Assembly (NCBI GenBank): GCA_040756415.1
Contig: JBFLYZ010000109.1
Location: 1 to 6,728 of the forward strand
Direction: 5' to 3'
Length of the DNA: 6,728 nt
DNA from: JBFLYZ01 sp040756415
GTDB taxonomy: Bacteria; Bacteroidota; Bacteroidia; JADZBD01
Below, piece by piece: positions 1 to 6,152 of this stretch; the stretch's first letter is position 1, and each line of letters begins with the position of its first letter. A program made the translations under genes and the position numbers. Below the pieces are notes generated by a model. It was given only the letters and a program-made list of their open reading frames with translations. It had not been told where the DNA came from and did not search any database.

Positions 1-29
1 TGCCCCATTCATTTTCTTTTTTATATTTG
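1..29 (+). promoter_or_regulatory. Bacteroidota-type promoter of the coiled-coil gene
   Basis: A perfect TAnnTTTG -7 element (TATATTTG) lies at 22-29. The window begins with TG, which could be the end of a TTG or TTTG -33 element, 19 bases upstream of the -7 box; that is the usual spacing, but the rest of the element lies outside the window. The predicted transcript start is near 36, giving a leader of about 14 bases rich in C and A with no Shine-Dalgarno sequence, which is normal for this phylum. Confidence 0.55.
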
Positions 30-49
30 AAATCCCAACACCACCAACC

Positions 50-313
50 ATGCACCAATACAAGATACTCAACCGTGAGCGGGATAAAAGCCCCGATGAG
101 CTGCGCAGGGAGAACAAAGACCTTCAGCGCGAAATACTTGTTCATAAAGAGAAAGCCAGCCGCCTGGCCGAGGAGAACAAGAAACTGCTGAAAGACATCA
201 AGTACATGCGCGAGGAGAAGAAGCACCTCAAGTACGATATAGAGAACCTGCAGGACGAGATAGCCGAGCTGAAGGCCAAACTGGAAAGGCGCAGGGTACT
301 GGCCGAAGCCTGA
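50..313 (+). CDS. Small cytoplasmic coiled-coil protein of unknown function
   Basis: The product has 87 residues and no recognisable enzyme or binding domain. From about residue 15 to 82 it is one long charged helix with an unbroken heptad register. Putative d positions are L18, L25, H32, L39, L46, M53, L60, L67 and L74; a positions are N22, I29, A36, N43, I50, K57, I64, I71 and L78. Two asparagines at a positions are typical of parallel dimeric coiled coils. There is no signal peptide, membrane segment or cysteine, so a cytoplasmic homodimer or partner-binding rod is likely. It has its own promoter just upstream and ends 99 bases before sucC, which has a separate -7 element, so no functional link to the TCA cycle is implied. 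Coding is supported by the clean helical periodicity and the promoter; the function is unknown. Confidence 0.8.
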   Translation: MHQYKILNRERDKSPDELRRENKDLQREILVHKEKASRLAEENKKLLKDIKYMREEKKHLKYDIENLQDEIAELKAKLERRRVLAEA

Positions 314-360
314 GTTTTCAACATAGAATGAGCCGAACATAAAGGTATCGGGCAAAAACT

Positions 361-368
361 TACTTTTG
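361..368 (+). promoter_or_regulatory. -7 element of the sucC promoter
   Basis: TACTTTTG at 361-368 matches the Bacteroidota TAnnTTTG -7 consensus perfectly. No convincing TTTG or TTG -33 element is present about 19-20 bases upstream (around 338-341). The expected transcript start is near 375, giving a leader of roughly 38 bases that contains the 7-nt repeats. Confidence 0.5.
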
Positions 369-378
369 CTCCCGACCA

Positions 379-406
379 CAAACTACAAACTACATACTAC
401 AAACCA
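379..406 (+). repeat. Four-copy 7-nt tandem repeat in the sucC leader
   Basis: Four consecutive 7-base units lie at 379-385, 386-392, 393-399 and 400-406. They read CAAACTA, CAAACTA, CATACTA and CAAACCA. The array ends six bases before the sucC start and should make up most of the 5' leader. It contains no G, so it should be unstructured, which may aid initiation in a phylum that rarely uses Shine-Dalgarno pairing. Copy number could vary by slippage. Confidence 0.8.
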
Positions 407-412
407 CCCACT

Positions 413-1627
413 ATGAACTTGCATGAATACCAGGGAAAAGAAATTCTGAAAGGCTATGGCGTGAACATACAGGAAGGCTATGTGGCCTACAGCGCTGATG
501 AAGCCGTGAAGATGGCCGAGAAGCTGAAGGCTGAAACCAATACACCCGTATGGGTGCTCAAAGCCCAGGTGCATGCGGGCGGAAGAGGCAAGGGGGGAGG
601 CATCAAGGTAGCCAGGACCCTGGATGAGGTAAGGGAAAAGGCGGCCGCCATGATAGGCATGACCCTGGTGACCAAGCAAACGGGCGCCCAGGGAAAGAAA
701 GTGAGCAAAATACTCATCGCCCAGGATGTATACTACCCGGGCGAGAGCGAGACCCGCGAGTTCTATATGAGCGTGCTGATGAATCGCTCGCGCGGAAGGA
801 ATATCATCATGTACTCGCCTGCTGGCGGCATGGATATAGAAGAAGTGGCCGAAAAGACCCCGGAGCTGATATTTAAAGAGGAGATCGATCCCAAGACCGG
901 TTTGCAGGCATTCCAATGCCGGAAGATCGCTTTCAACCTGGGTTTGAGCGGCAACGCCTTCAAGGAAATGGTGACCTTCGTCAAGAGCCTGTATAAGGCC
1001 TATGAGAGCATTGACGCTTCGCTTTTCGAGATCAACCCCTGTTTAAAGACCTCAGACAACCGCATCATCGCGGTTGACGCCAAGGTGGCCCTTGACGATA
1101 ATGCCCTGTTCCGCCACCCCGACCTGGAAGCCCTGCGCGACAAAAGCGAAGAGGACCCCACCGATGTGGAGGCCAGCGAATACGGCCTTAATTACGTGGC
1201 GCTCGATGGGAACGTAGGCTGCATGGTGAACGGTGCCGGCCTGGCCATGGCCACCATGGATATTATCAAGCTGAGCGGGGGAGAGCCCGCTAACTTCCTG
1301 GATGTGGGGGGCACGGCCAATGCCGAGCGCGTGGAAAAGGCCTTCAGGATCATTCTCAAGGATCCGCAGGTAAAGGCCATACTGGTCAATATCTTCGGTG
1401 GAATAGTGCGCTGCGATCGTGTGGCCCAGGGCATAGTGGATGCCTACCGCAACATGGGCAATATACACGTGCCCATTATTGTGCGCCTTCAGGGAACCAA
1501 TGCAGAAGAAGCGAAAAAGATCATCGATAATTCCGGCTTGAAAGTATATTCGGCCATTTTGCTCCAGGAAGCGGCCGACCTGGTGAACAAGGTGCTAAAG
1601 GAAAAGGAAGAGCCGGTTACGGTATAA
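413..1627 (+). CDS. sucC: Succinyl-CoA synthetase (ADP-forming) beta subunit
   Basis: This is the nucleotide-binding beta subunit of the TCA-cycle enzyme that interconverts succinyl-CoA + NDP + Pi and succinate + NTP + CoA in the cytoplasm, working with the alpha subunit SucD. The 404-residue product aligns along its whole length with the E. coli protein (388 residues), starting at the family's usual MNLHEYQ. The ATP-grasp part (about 1-240) has the glycine loop GGRGKGGG (56-63), the EINP motif (206-209) with Mg-binding N208, and D222. The CoA-ligase part (about 260-395) has GCMVNGAGLA (269-278), EPANFLDVGG (291-300) and NIFGGIVRCD (326-335). Residue 20 is Gln, where E. coli has Pro. sucD does not follow; a terminator and an unrelated gene do, so this copy is probably monocistronic. 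Confidence 0.98.
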   Translation: MNLHEYQGKEILKGYGVNIQEGYVAYSADEAVKMAEKLKAETNTPVWVLKAQVHAGGRGKGGGIKVARTLDEVREKAAAMIGMTLVTKQTGAQGKKVSKILIAQDVYYPGESETREFYMSVLMNRSRGRNIIMYSPAGGMDIEEVAEKTPELIFKEEIDPKTGLQAFQCRKIAFNLGLSGNAFKEMVTFVKSLYKAYESIDASLFEINPCLKTSDNRIIAVDAKVALDDNALFRHPDLEALRDKSEEDPTDVEASEYGLNYVALDGNVGCMVNGAGLAMATMDIIKLSGGEPANFLDVGGTANAERVEKAFRIILKDPQVKAILVNIFGGIVRCDRVAQGIVDAYRNMGNIHVPIIVRLQGTNAEEAKKIIDNSGLKVYSAILLQEAADLVNKVLKEKEEPVTV

Positions 1628-1655
1628 CACCCGGACGTGAGAAGATTGCATGAGG

Positions 1656-1680
1656 GGCGGATCCGGTGATCCGCCTCTTT
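1656..1680 (+). terminator. Intrinsic terminator after sucC
   Basis: A perfect 8-bp stem, GGCGGATC (1656-1663) and GATCCGCC (1668-1675), closes a CGGT loop. It is followed by TCTTT and shortly afterwards by another TTT. It begins 28 bases after the sucC stop. The T tract is short and interrupted, so termination may be incomplete. Confidence 0.7.
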
Positions 1681-1711
1681 GCGTTTGGCGCCCGGGCAAG
1701 CCCCCTTTTAC

Positions 1712-1741
1712 TTGTCCACAGGCAGCGGTTGATTAGTTTTC
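1712..1741 (+). promoter_or_regulatory. Probable promoter of the TPR/PD40/SPOR gene
   Basis: TTG at 1712-1714 is separated by 19 bases from TAGTTTTC at 1734-1741, which matches TAnnTTTG at five of its six fixed positions. The predicted start is near 1748, about 38 bases before the ATG. The spacing is right for the Bacteroidota housekeeping sigma factor, but one mismatch in the -7 box keeps this tentative. Confidence 0.45.
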
Positions 1742-1785
1742 ACGTCAATACAGCAGAATAGAAGCAAAGAAATTACTTTAGCTAT

Positions 1786-3801
1786 ATGAAATACGGCAAA
1801 TATGCCATGCTCTTGCTGCTGACGCTCGTCAGCCTGGCGGCCTTTGCCCAGGATAAGCCCCCGAAGAAAAAGAAGTTCCTCAAGGTTCCAGCCGACAAGG
1901 CTATTTTCGAGCAGGCCGAGCTGCTTTTCCTGGAGAAGAACTACAAGCAGGCCCTTGCCGAATACCAGAAGCTGGAAGTGAATTACCCTGAGGAAGAGAT
2001 CCTCATCTTCCGCATTGGCGTTTGCTACCTCTACCAGGTAGACGGCCTGGAAAAATCGCTGGAATACCTACTGCGCCTTGACCAGGAAAAGTTTAAGAAG
2101 ACCGACCTCTGCTATTACCTGGGCAGGGCCTATCATATGAATACCAAATTCGTGGAGGCGATAGCGCAATTCGAGAAGTTCATGGTACTCAGGAGCGCGG
2201 ACAAGGAGCGCAAGGAAGAGGTGCAGGAATACATCAAAAACTGCGAGAACGGGAAGATACTTTTCCAGACCCCCGTTAATGTGAACATCACCAATATCGG
2301 TAAGCCGGTGAATACCGAGAACTCGGAATACGTTCCGGTGATATCGTCAGACGAGGAAGTGATGATCTTCACCTACCGGGGCGAACGCTCCACCGGTGGC
2401 AGGCAGATCGTGCCCGGCAAGCCCAGCGAGAACGGGGATTACTTTGAAGATATATTCATTACGTACAAGGACAGCAACGGGAACTGGGTCAACCCCGAAC
2501 CCCTGGGCAACAACATCAACACCGAAGGGCATGACGCCTGTATAGCCCTTTCTGCTGACGGGCAAAAGCTCTTTATTTTCAAAAATACGCTCCAGGATAT
2601 CGGGGTGATCTACATGAGCCGGCTTGACGGCAAGGAGTGGAGCGAGCCCGAACTGATGAAAGGAGGCGTGGAAAGCCCGGCCTGGGAAGGCAGCGTTTCC
2701 ATGTCGAACGATGAGCGCACCATTTATTTTTCAAGCGAACGCGAGGGAGGATTCGGAGGCAAGGACATATATAAGGCCACCCTGCAGGATGACGGTACCT
2801 GGGGTGACGTGCAGAACCTGGGCATCGAGATCAATACCGAGTATGACGATGATGCGCCTTTCATTCATCCCAGCGGCCTGTTCCTGGTGTTCAGCTCCAA
2901 GGGGCATAACAGCATGGGCGGTTACGATATTTTCCGCTCCGACCTGAAAGACAGCGCCTGGGGCGAGCCTTTCAATGTAGGCTACCCGATCAATACGCCC
3001 GGTGACGACATTTACTACGTGCTGGCCGCTGACGGCCAGAGAGGATATTATGCCTCCGGCAAGCAGGGCGGCTATGGCAAGCAGGATATTTACCTGCTGG
3101 AACCGGGAAACCTGGGGAGAAAGATCGTCATGGTACAGGTGAAGGGACAAGTGACCATTGATGACAAGCCGGTGAAAGCGCAGATCAAGGTGCAGTATAA
3201 AGACTCTACCGTGCAGGGTATTTACCGCGCCAATTCCGCCACGGGAAAATACCTGATCAACCTGCCTGCCGACAAGTACTACATCATGACCTTCACCATT
3301 CCCGACAGCGATAAACAGATCAGGGTCATAAATACGGTGGGGGTAGATTCTTTTATCCAGGCCGATGTGGATGTGCAGTTCTATACGCCAGAGTACCTGG
3401 CCAAACTGAAAGCGAAAAAAGATTCGCTTCTGTTGATCAGCAAGGCGAATGATTCACTGGCAATAAAAACAACAGCTCCATTGACCCTCAATGAGCTGAA
3501 GGAACAATATGGAAATGCTTCACTGGAAGGATTGACCTTTACCGTGCAGATAGGAGCCTATAACCTGCCCCAGAATTTCAATTACGCCAAGGTGCTGAGG
3601 CTGGGAAAGGTGAAAAAGCAAAAGCTTGACGATAACGTTACCCGCTTTACCATGGGCGAGTTCAAAACGCTCAATGATGCTTATGCATACAAGGATAAAA
3701 TAGTGGAAGCGGGCGTTTCCGATGCGTTTGTTACCGCCATCTACCAGGGTAAGCGCTACCTCATCAAGGACCTGGCTGAGAACAATTTCTTTAAGAAATA
3801 A
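1786..3801 (+). CDS. Exported TPR / PD40 beta-propeller protein with C-terminal SPOR-like domain
   Basis: The 671-residue product starts with a signal peptide (1-21, cleavage after AFA, mature N-terminus Gln) and a lysine-rich stretch. Residues about 35-155 are TPR-like helical hairpins (FEQAELLFLEKNYKQALAEY and following). About 178-440 is a propeller of PD40 repeats, recognisable from recurring blade ends at 315-329, 369-383 and 421-437 (F/Y-x-S...GG-[FY]-G-[GK]-x-DIY type). About 448-530 resembles a carboxypeptidase-regulatory-like beta sandwich. About 582-665 looks like a SPOR domain (TFTVQIGAY near its start, RFTMGEF in the middle), a fold known to bind denuded peptidoglycan. This layout parallels the TPR-PD40-OmpA proteins of Bacteroidota, such as the type IX secretion protein PorE, but with SPOR in place of OmpA. 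An envelope scaffold role is inferred. The first Met is chosen because starting at Met8 would remove the basic n-region. Confidence 0.9.
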   Translation: MKYGKYAMLLLLTLVSLAAFAQDKPPKKKKFLKVPADKAIFEQAELLFLEKNYKQALAEYQKLEVNYPEEEILIFRIGVCYLYQVDGLEKSLEYLLRLDQEKFKKTDLCYYLGRAYHMNTKFVEAIAQFEKFMVLRSADKERKEEVQEYIKNCENGKILFQTPVNVNITNIGKPVNTENSEYVPVISSDEEVMIFTYRGERSTGGRQIVPGKPSENGDYFEDIFITYKDSNGNWVNPEPLGNNINTEGHDACIALSADGQKLFIFKNTLQDIGVIYMSRLDGKEWSEPELMKGGVESPAWEGSVSMSNDERTIYFSSEREGGFGGKDIYKATLQDDGTWGDVQNLGIEINTEYDDDAPFIHPSGLFLVFSSKGHNSMGGYDIFRSDLKDSAWGEPFNVGYPINTPGDDIYYVLAADGQRGYYASGKQGGYGKQDIYLLEPGNLGRKIVMVQVKGQVTIDDKPVKAQIKVQYKDSTVQGIYRANSATGKYLINLPADKYYIMTFTIPDSDKQIRVINTVGVDSFIQADVDVQFYTPEYLAKLKAKKDSLLLISKANDSLAIKTTAPLTLNELKEQYGNASLEGLTFTVQIGAYNLPQNFNYAKVLRLGKVKKQKLDDNVTRFTMGEFKTLNDAYAYKDKIVEAGVSDAFVTAIYQGKRYLIKDLAENNFFKK

Positions 3802-3803
3802 AC

Positions 3804-4244
3804 CTATTTTATCAGTAAGCTTAACCGCGTGGTATCATCGGTCTGCACCGAGGTGATCGAGCTGACGCGGTGGTCCTTGGTCCGCACAACGGCCATATTC
3901 CTGATGCGGAGGTTCAGGCGGTCGAGGCGGCCTTGCGTATCGGTGAGAAAGCCGAGTTTCTGTTTCAAGGGTTCGTCCAGCACCTGCAGGTTGGAAGTGA
4001 TAAGGGTGAGCCTGCCGGCCCGGACCTCTTCCTGCAAAAAGGGCAGCTCGTCCTGCAGCTTGCCGTTAACGCATCCCTTGCAGGTCATTTTGGGGATCAG
4101 GATGTAATGATGCATGTCAGCGGGTATGGAAAGGCCGAACTCGGTTCCCAGGTAATTGGAAAATATATCGGTCTGCTTGTTGCTGGGCGCGCTACCGGTG
4201 CAGGCCATATAGCAGGCCAGTATGAGGGGCAGAAGGTATTTCAT
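3804..4244 (-). CDS. Small CxxC lipoprotein, possibly thioredoxin-like
   Basis: The 146-residue product begins with a short hydrophobic signal ending in two candidate lipidation cysteines: C11 (ILA-C) and C15 (YMA-C, followed by TGS). C15 looks more natural by its downstream residues. The mature part has a strand (HHYILIPK, 45-52), a CKGC motif (C55, C58), an amphipathic helix (about 60-76), a strand (RLTLITSN, 78-85) and a late strand pair (about 117-130). The order strand-CxxC-helix-strand suggests a thioredoxin-like fold, but the usual cis-proline before the next strand is not evident, so a redox role is uncertain and metal binding or structural cysteines are alternatives. The start overlaps the stop of the propeller gene as ATGA, implying translational coupling. 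It is the last gene of the operon and meets the TPR/PD40 gene tail to tail with 2 bp between stops. Confidence 0.8.
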   Translation of the reverse strand: MKYLLPLILACYMACTGSAPSNKQTDIFSNYLGTEFGLSIPADMHHYILIPKMTCKGCVNGKLQDELPFLQEEVRAGRLTLITSNLQVLDEPLKQKLGFLTDTQGRLDRLNLRIRNMAVVRTKDHRVSSITSVQTDDTTRLSLLIK

Positions 4245-5383
4245 TCGGAGAGATCGAACAGGGAGAACAGCAATTCGTTTTTTTCGTGTTTCTTCCGGAT
4301 CCGCTTGGAAACGAGCAGGCCTTCGGGAATGGGGATGATGTAATGCACCAGGTATTCTGCCGGGTCAAAGGGCTGCTCCCTGAGCAGGTTAAGATCTTTA
4401 TCGAGCACCAGGATCGAGAAGGGTTTATCATCCTGCTGCCTTACGGTCATTCCGTCCGGACTCTCATAGGGGATGCCTTTTTCGGCTATCCGGTAATAAA
4501 GGTCGCGATAAGGATCGTAAATGATGCTACGGTACCTGCAGCTTTCGATGAGGTATTTATCGATGTAATTGAAGTTATACGCGCTGTCCAGAGGAAAGGC
4601 CGGGGGCATAACGAAGCTGCTGCTTTTGGCATTTGCCGTTTGCGTTTGTTTGCCGCTGTACAGGTACACCTGGTCATCCACCGCGAAGGCGAAGAGCATT
4701 TCTCCGTTTTTGTTCACGCATCGCTGTGCATGCACATCCTGGTATACCCGGTCGCTCCTATACAGGCCGGGCCAATCGCCCGTAAGGCTCACTATGCCGG
4801 CCTCTTCGCCCGAAATGTCAAGGGTAAGCGACTGAGGTGTTTCAAAGTATTTCCGTATGTCGGGCAGGTTGTTGATCACGATATCGGTGCGGATGGCCAT
4901 CAGGTAAAGCTTGCCGGAGTGATATTTCATCGGCATGGTCCAATAAGCGGCCAGGGCATAATTGCTGATGCCGCCCGGCAGTTCCTGCTTTACCCGCCAG
5001 GCGCACTTCACTTCACCGCTTTCGTCTATAAGGCATATCGTTTTGGATTTCTTGAAAAGGCAGAAAATAGAGTCGGGGTTCAGGTAGCAATAGAAGAAGT
5101 TCATGGTTGCCGGGTGCAATGAATCCATCTTACTTAAAGGGATCTTTTCGGTGGCGCCCGAAGCCAGGTTCAGCAGGTCGATGGTCGTATCGGCTGTGTT
5201 GAAGTAGTGAAGAAATCCCGTGTTGCCGCGTTGTATGTAACCCAGGCTGGAAGGATCGTACTTGGAAGTGCTCAGCGTTACGGCAATGTCCCTGCTAAAG
5301 CGCAACCGTTCCTTATCCTGGGGGCATAAGCTCATCTGTAGTACGGCAGTAAGGGTGAAAAGTTTTATCGCTATGGTGTTCAT
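4241..5383 (-). CDS. Envelope beta-propeller protein, DUF4221-like
   Basis: The 380-residue product is taken to start at the Met at 5383. An upstream in-frame Met at 5491 would add 36 residues with no signal character and overlap the preceding gene. From 5383 the protein begins with a hydrophobic signal (about 1-19) followed by C20 in MSLC-PQ, an imperfect lipobox with Leu at -1. The rest is beta-rich with repeated strand-turn units (for example DLLNLASG, KTICLIDESGEV, QVYLYSG, SILVLDKDLNL) and a segment YDPYRDLYYRI followed by a KPFSILVLD strand, which I associate with DUF4221, a Bacteroidota family of predicted six- to seven-bladed propeller lipoproteins. Binding of a protein or ligand on the envelope is likely; an enzymatic role is not visible. 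It follows the 178-residue lipoprotein after 40 bases containing a hairpin and overlaps the CxxC gene by 4 bases. Confidence 0.82.
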   Translation of the reverse strand: MNTIAIKLFTLTAVLQMSLCPQDKERLRFSRDIAVTLSTSKYDPSSLGYIQRGNTGFLHYFNTADTTIDLLNLASGATEKIPLSKMDSLHPATMNFFYCYLNPDSIFCLFKKSKTICLIDESGEVKCAWRVKQELPGGISNYALAAYWTMPMKYHSGKLYLMAIRTDIVINNLPDIRKYFETPQSLTLDISGEEAGIVSLTGDWPGLYRSDRVYQDVHAQRCVNKNGEMLFAFAVDDQVYLYSGKQTQTANAKSSSFVMPPAFPLDSAYNFNYIDKYLIESCRYRSIIYDPYRDLYYRIAEKGIPYESPDGMTVRQQDDKPFSILVLDKDLNLLREQPFDPAEYLVHYIIPIPEGLLVSKRIRKKHEKNELLFSLFDLSE

Positions 5384-5391
5384 ATTGTATA

Positions 5392-5416
5392 AACAGGGGA
5401 CCGGTGATCCCCTGTT
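5392..5416 (-). promoter_or_regulatory. Intercistronic hairpin before the propeller gene
   Basis: A perfect 9-bp inverted repeat (AACAGGGGA and TCCCCTGTT on the + strand) with a 7-base loop fills most of the 40-base gap between the 178-residue lipoprotein and the propeller gene. In the - strand transcript its last paired base is 8 bases before the ATG at 5383. No U tract follows, so a classical terminator is unlikely. Processing, stabilisation of the upstream message, or control of initiation at the propeller gene are possible roles. Confidence 0.7.
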
Positions 5417-5423
5417 CTCTTGT

Positions 5424-5960
5424 CTATTCAGGTAAAAACTGGAACGCTTCAATGCAATTTGCGGGATTGTCGCTGTCATTAGCCGGATCATGCACTATAT
5501 AAAAGAGATCCGTGGTTCCCGGATTGGTTTTTTTCGACAGGGTGTACGTGCCATTCTGCAAACCGGTAAGAATGCCGGGGTAGGCTGTATCCGCGCCATC
5601 CAGGAAACCAAACATGTTGGGCCATTGGGAGCCATTGAAATAAGCCTGCACGCGTCCCTGGGCAATAGCCTCATCGAGCCCGGCCTGGTACGTTGACAGC
5701 GCTGCTCCGCCTACCTTGGTGCAGTTATCCTTGGGTTCAGGGCAATGCCACTCGTTGATCACGTTCCTGTTAAGTATAAACTCGTACTGGGTCGTAAGCG
5801 TGGCTAAGGCCTTCGGCCCTTTGGGATCGGTATAGCCTACTGTACTGTTTCCGGGAAGCGAAGCCTGCTGGGGCACCGCTTCTTTCTGGCAGGAAACAAA
5901 AGCTATCGCTGCGAGCCCGCACGAAGCCGCAACGAGTGATAAAGTGATGAATTTGGTCAT
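5424..5960 (-). CDS. Unrecognised lipoprotein with QKE surface-export-like signal
   Basis: The 178-residue product has a clear lipoprotein signal: basic n-region, hydrophobic core to about residue 20, and FVS-C24. The residues after the lipid cysteine are QKEA, resembling the Q-K-D/E surface-export signal described for Bacteroidota lipoproteins, so display on the cell surface is plausible. A disordered linker (about 25-50) is followed by a compact domain with C73, C80 and C169, two of them in WHCPEPKDNC. It contains a predicted helix (AALSTYQAGLDEAIAQGRV) and strands near the C-terminus (LFYIVHD, CIEAFQFLP). I do not recognise the family. It is the first gene of a likely three-gene envelope operon; its A-rich leader and a promoter candidate lie upstream, and the LytTR gene is 221 bases further upstream on the same strand. 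Confidence 0.82.
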   Translation of the reverse strand: MTKFITLSLVAASCGLAAIAFVSCQKEAVPQQASLPGNSTVGYTDPKGPKALATLTTQYEFILNRNVINEWHCPEPKDNCTKVGGAALSTYQAGLDEAIAQGRVQAYFNGSQWPNMFGFLDGADTAYPGILTGLQNGTYTLSKKTNPGTTDLFYIVHDPANDSDNPANCIEAFQFLPE

Positions 5961-6091
5961 GTCAGTGTTTTTGTCTGTTAATTTTGAACCTACCTAGCCG
6001 GTTCTGCTGGCTGCTGCCTGCCGCCTTGCGGCCGGGAGCCCCGGATGTATGAGGGATATTGGCGCGCACCTCCTTTTTTTGAATTTCGTGC

Positions 6092-6122
6092 GAAAGGTAG
6101 AGCGCGCTGGTACCGGTATCAA
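6092..6122 (-). promoter_or_regulatory. Candidate promoter of the lipoprotein-propeller operon
   Basis: On the - strand, TTG (6122-6120) is followed after 20 bases by TACCTTTC (6099-6092), a five-of-six match to TAnnTTTG. The spacer holds the palindrome TACCGGTA (6111-6118). Transcription would start near 6086, leaving a leader of about 125 bases. That leader has a small GC-rich hairpin (6020-6032) and an A-rich stretch just before the ATG at 5960. Confidence 0.42.
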
Positions 6123-6152
6123 CAGCCAGGTCGTAACTGGGCTTATTTTCTA

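Noticed and set aside
383..916. 177-codon open frame on the - strand opposite sucC
   Set aside because: It lies antisense to a certain gene, has a low-complexity His/Ala-rich product and no promoter or domain. The smaller antisense frames at 487-717, 763-984 and 1052-1468 are rejected for the same reason.
1690..1703. GC-rich dyad GCCCGGGC / GGGCAAGCCC followed by TTTT as a second terminator
   Set aside because: The usable stem is only about 3 bp with a 4-base loop, too weak to call beside the clear hairpin at 1656-1680.
1774..1781. TACTTTAG as a -7 element for the TPR/PD40 gene
   Set aside because: It ends four bases before the ATG, which would put the transcript start at or inside the start codon. 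The element at 1734-1741 fits better with a TTG at the right spacing.
3870..4343. 157-codon + strand open frame opposite the CxxC lipoprotein
   Set aside because: It spans two - strand genes and their overlap, and its product has no recognisable features. The - strand reading has a signal peptide and CxxC motif.
4286..5122. 278-codon open frame on the + strand opposite the propeller gene
   Set aside because: It is long, but the - strand frame has the signal sequence, propeller strand pattern and ATGA coupling. The + product shows no domain, signal or plausible promoter.
6067..6075. Strong Shine-Dalgarno-like AAGGAGGTG on the - strand
   Set aside because: No suitable start codon leading to a plausible protein follows at 5-10 bases, and the organism does not appear to use Shine-Dalgarno sequences. 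Probably chance.
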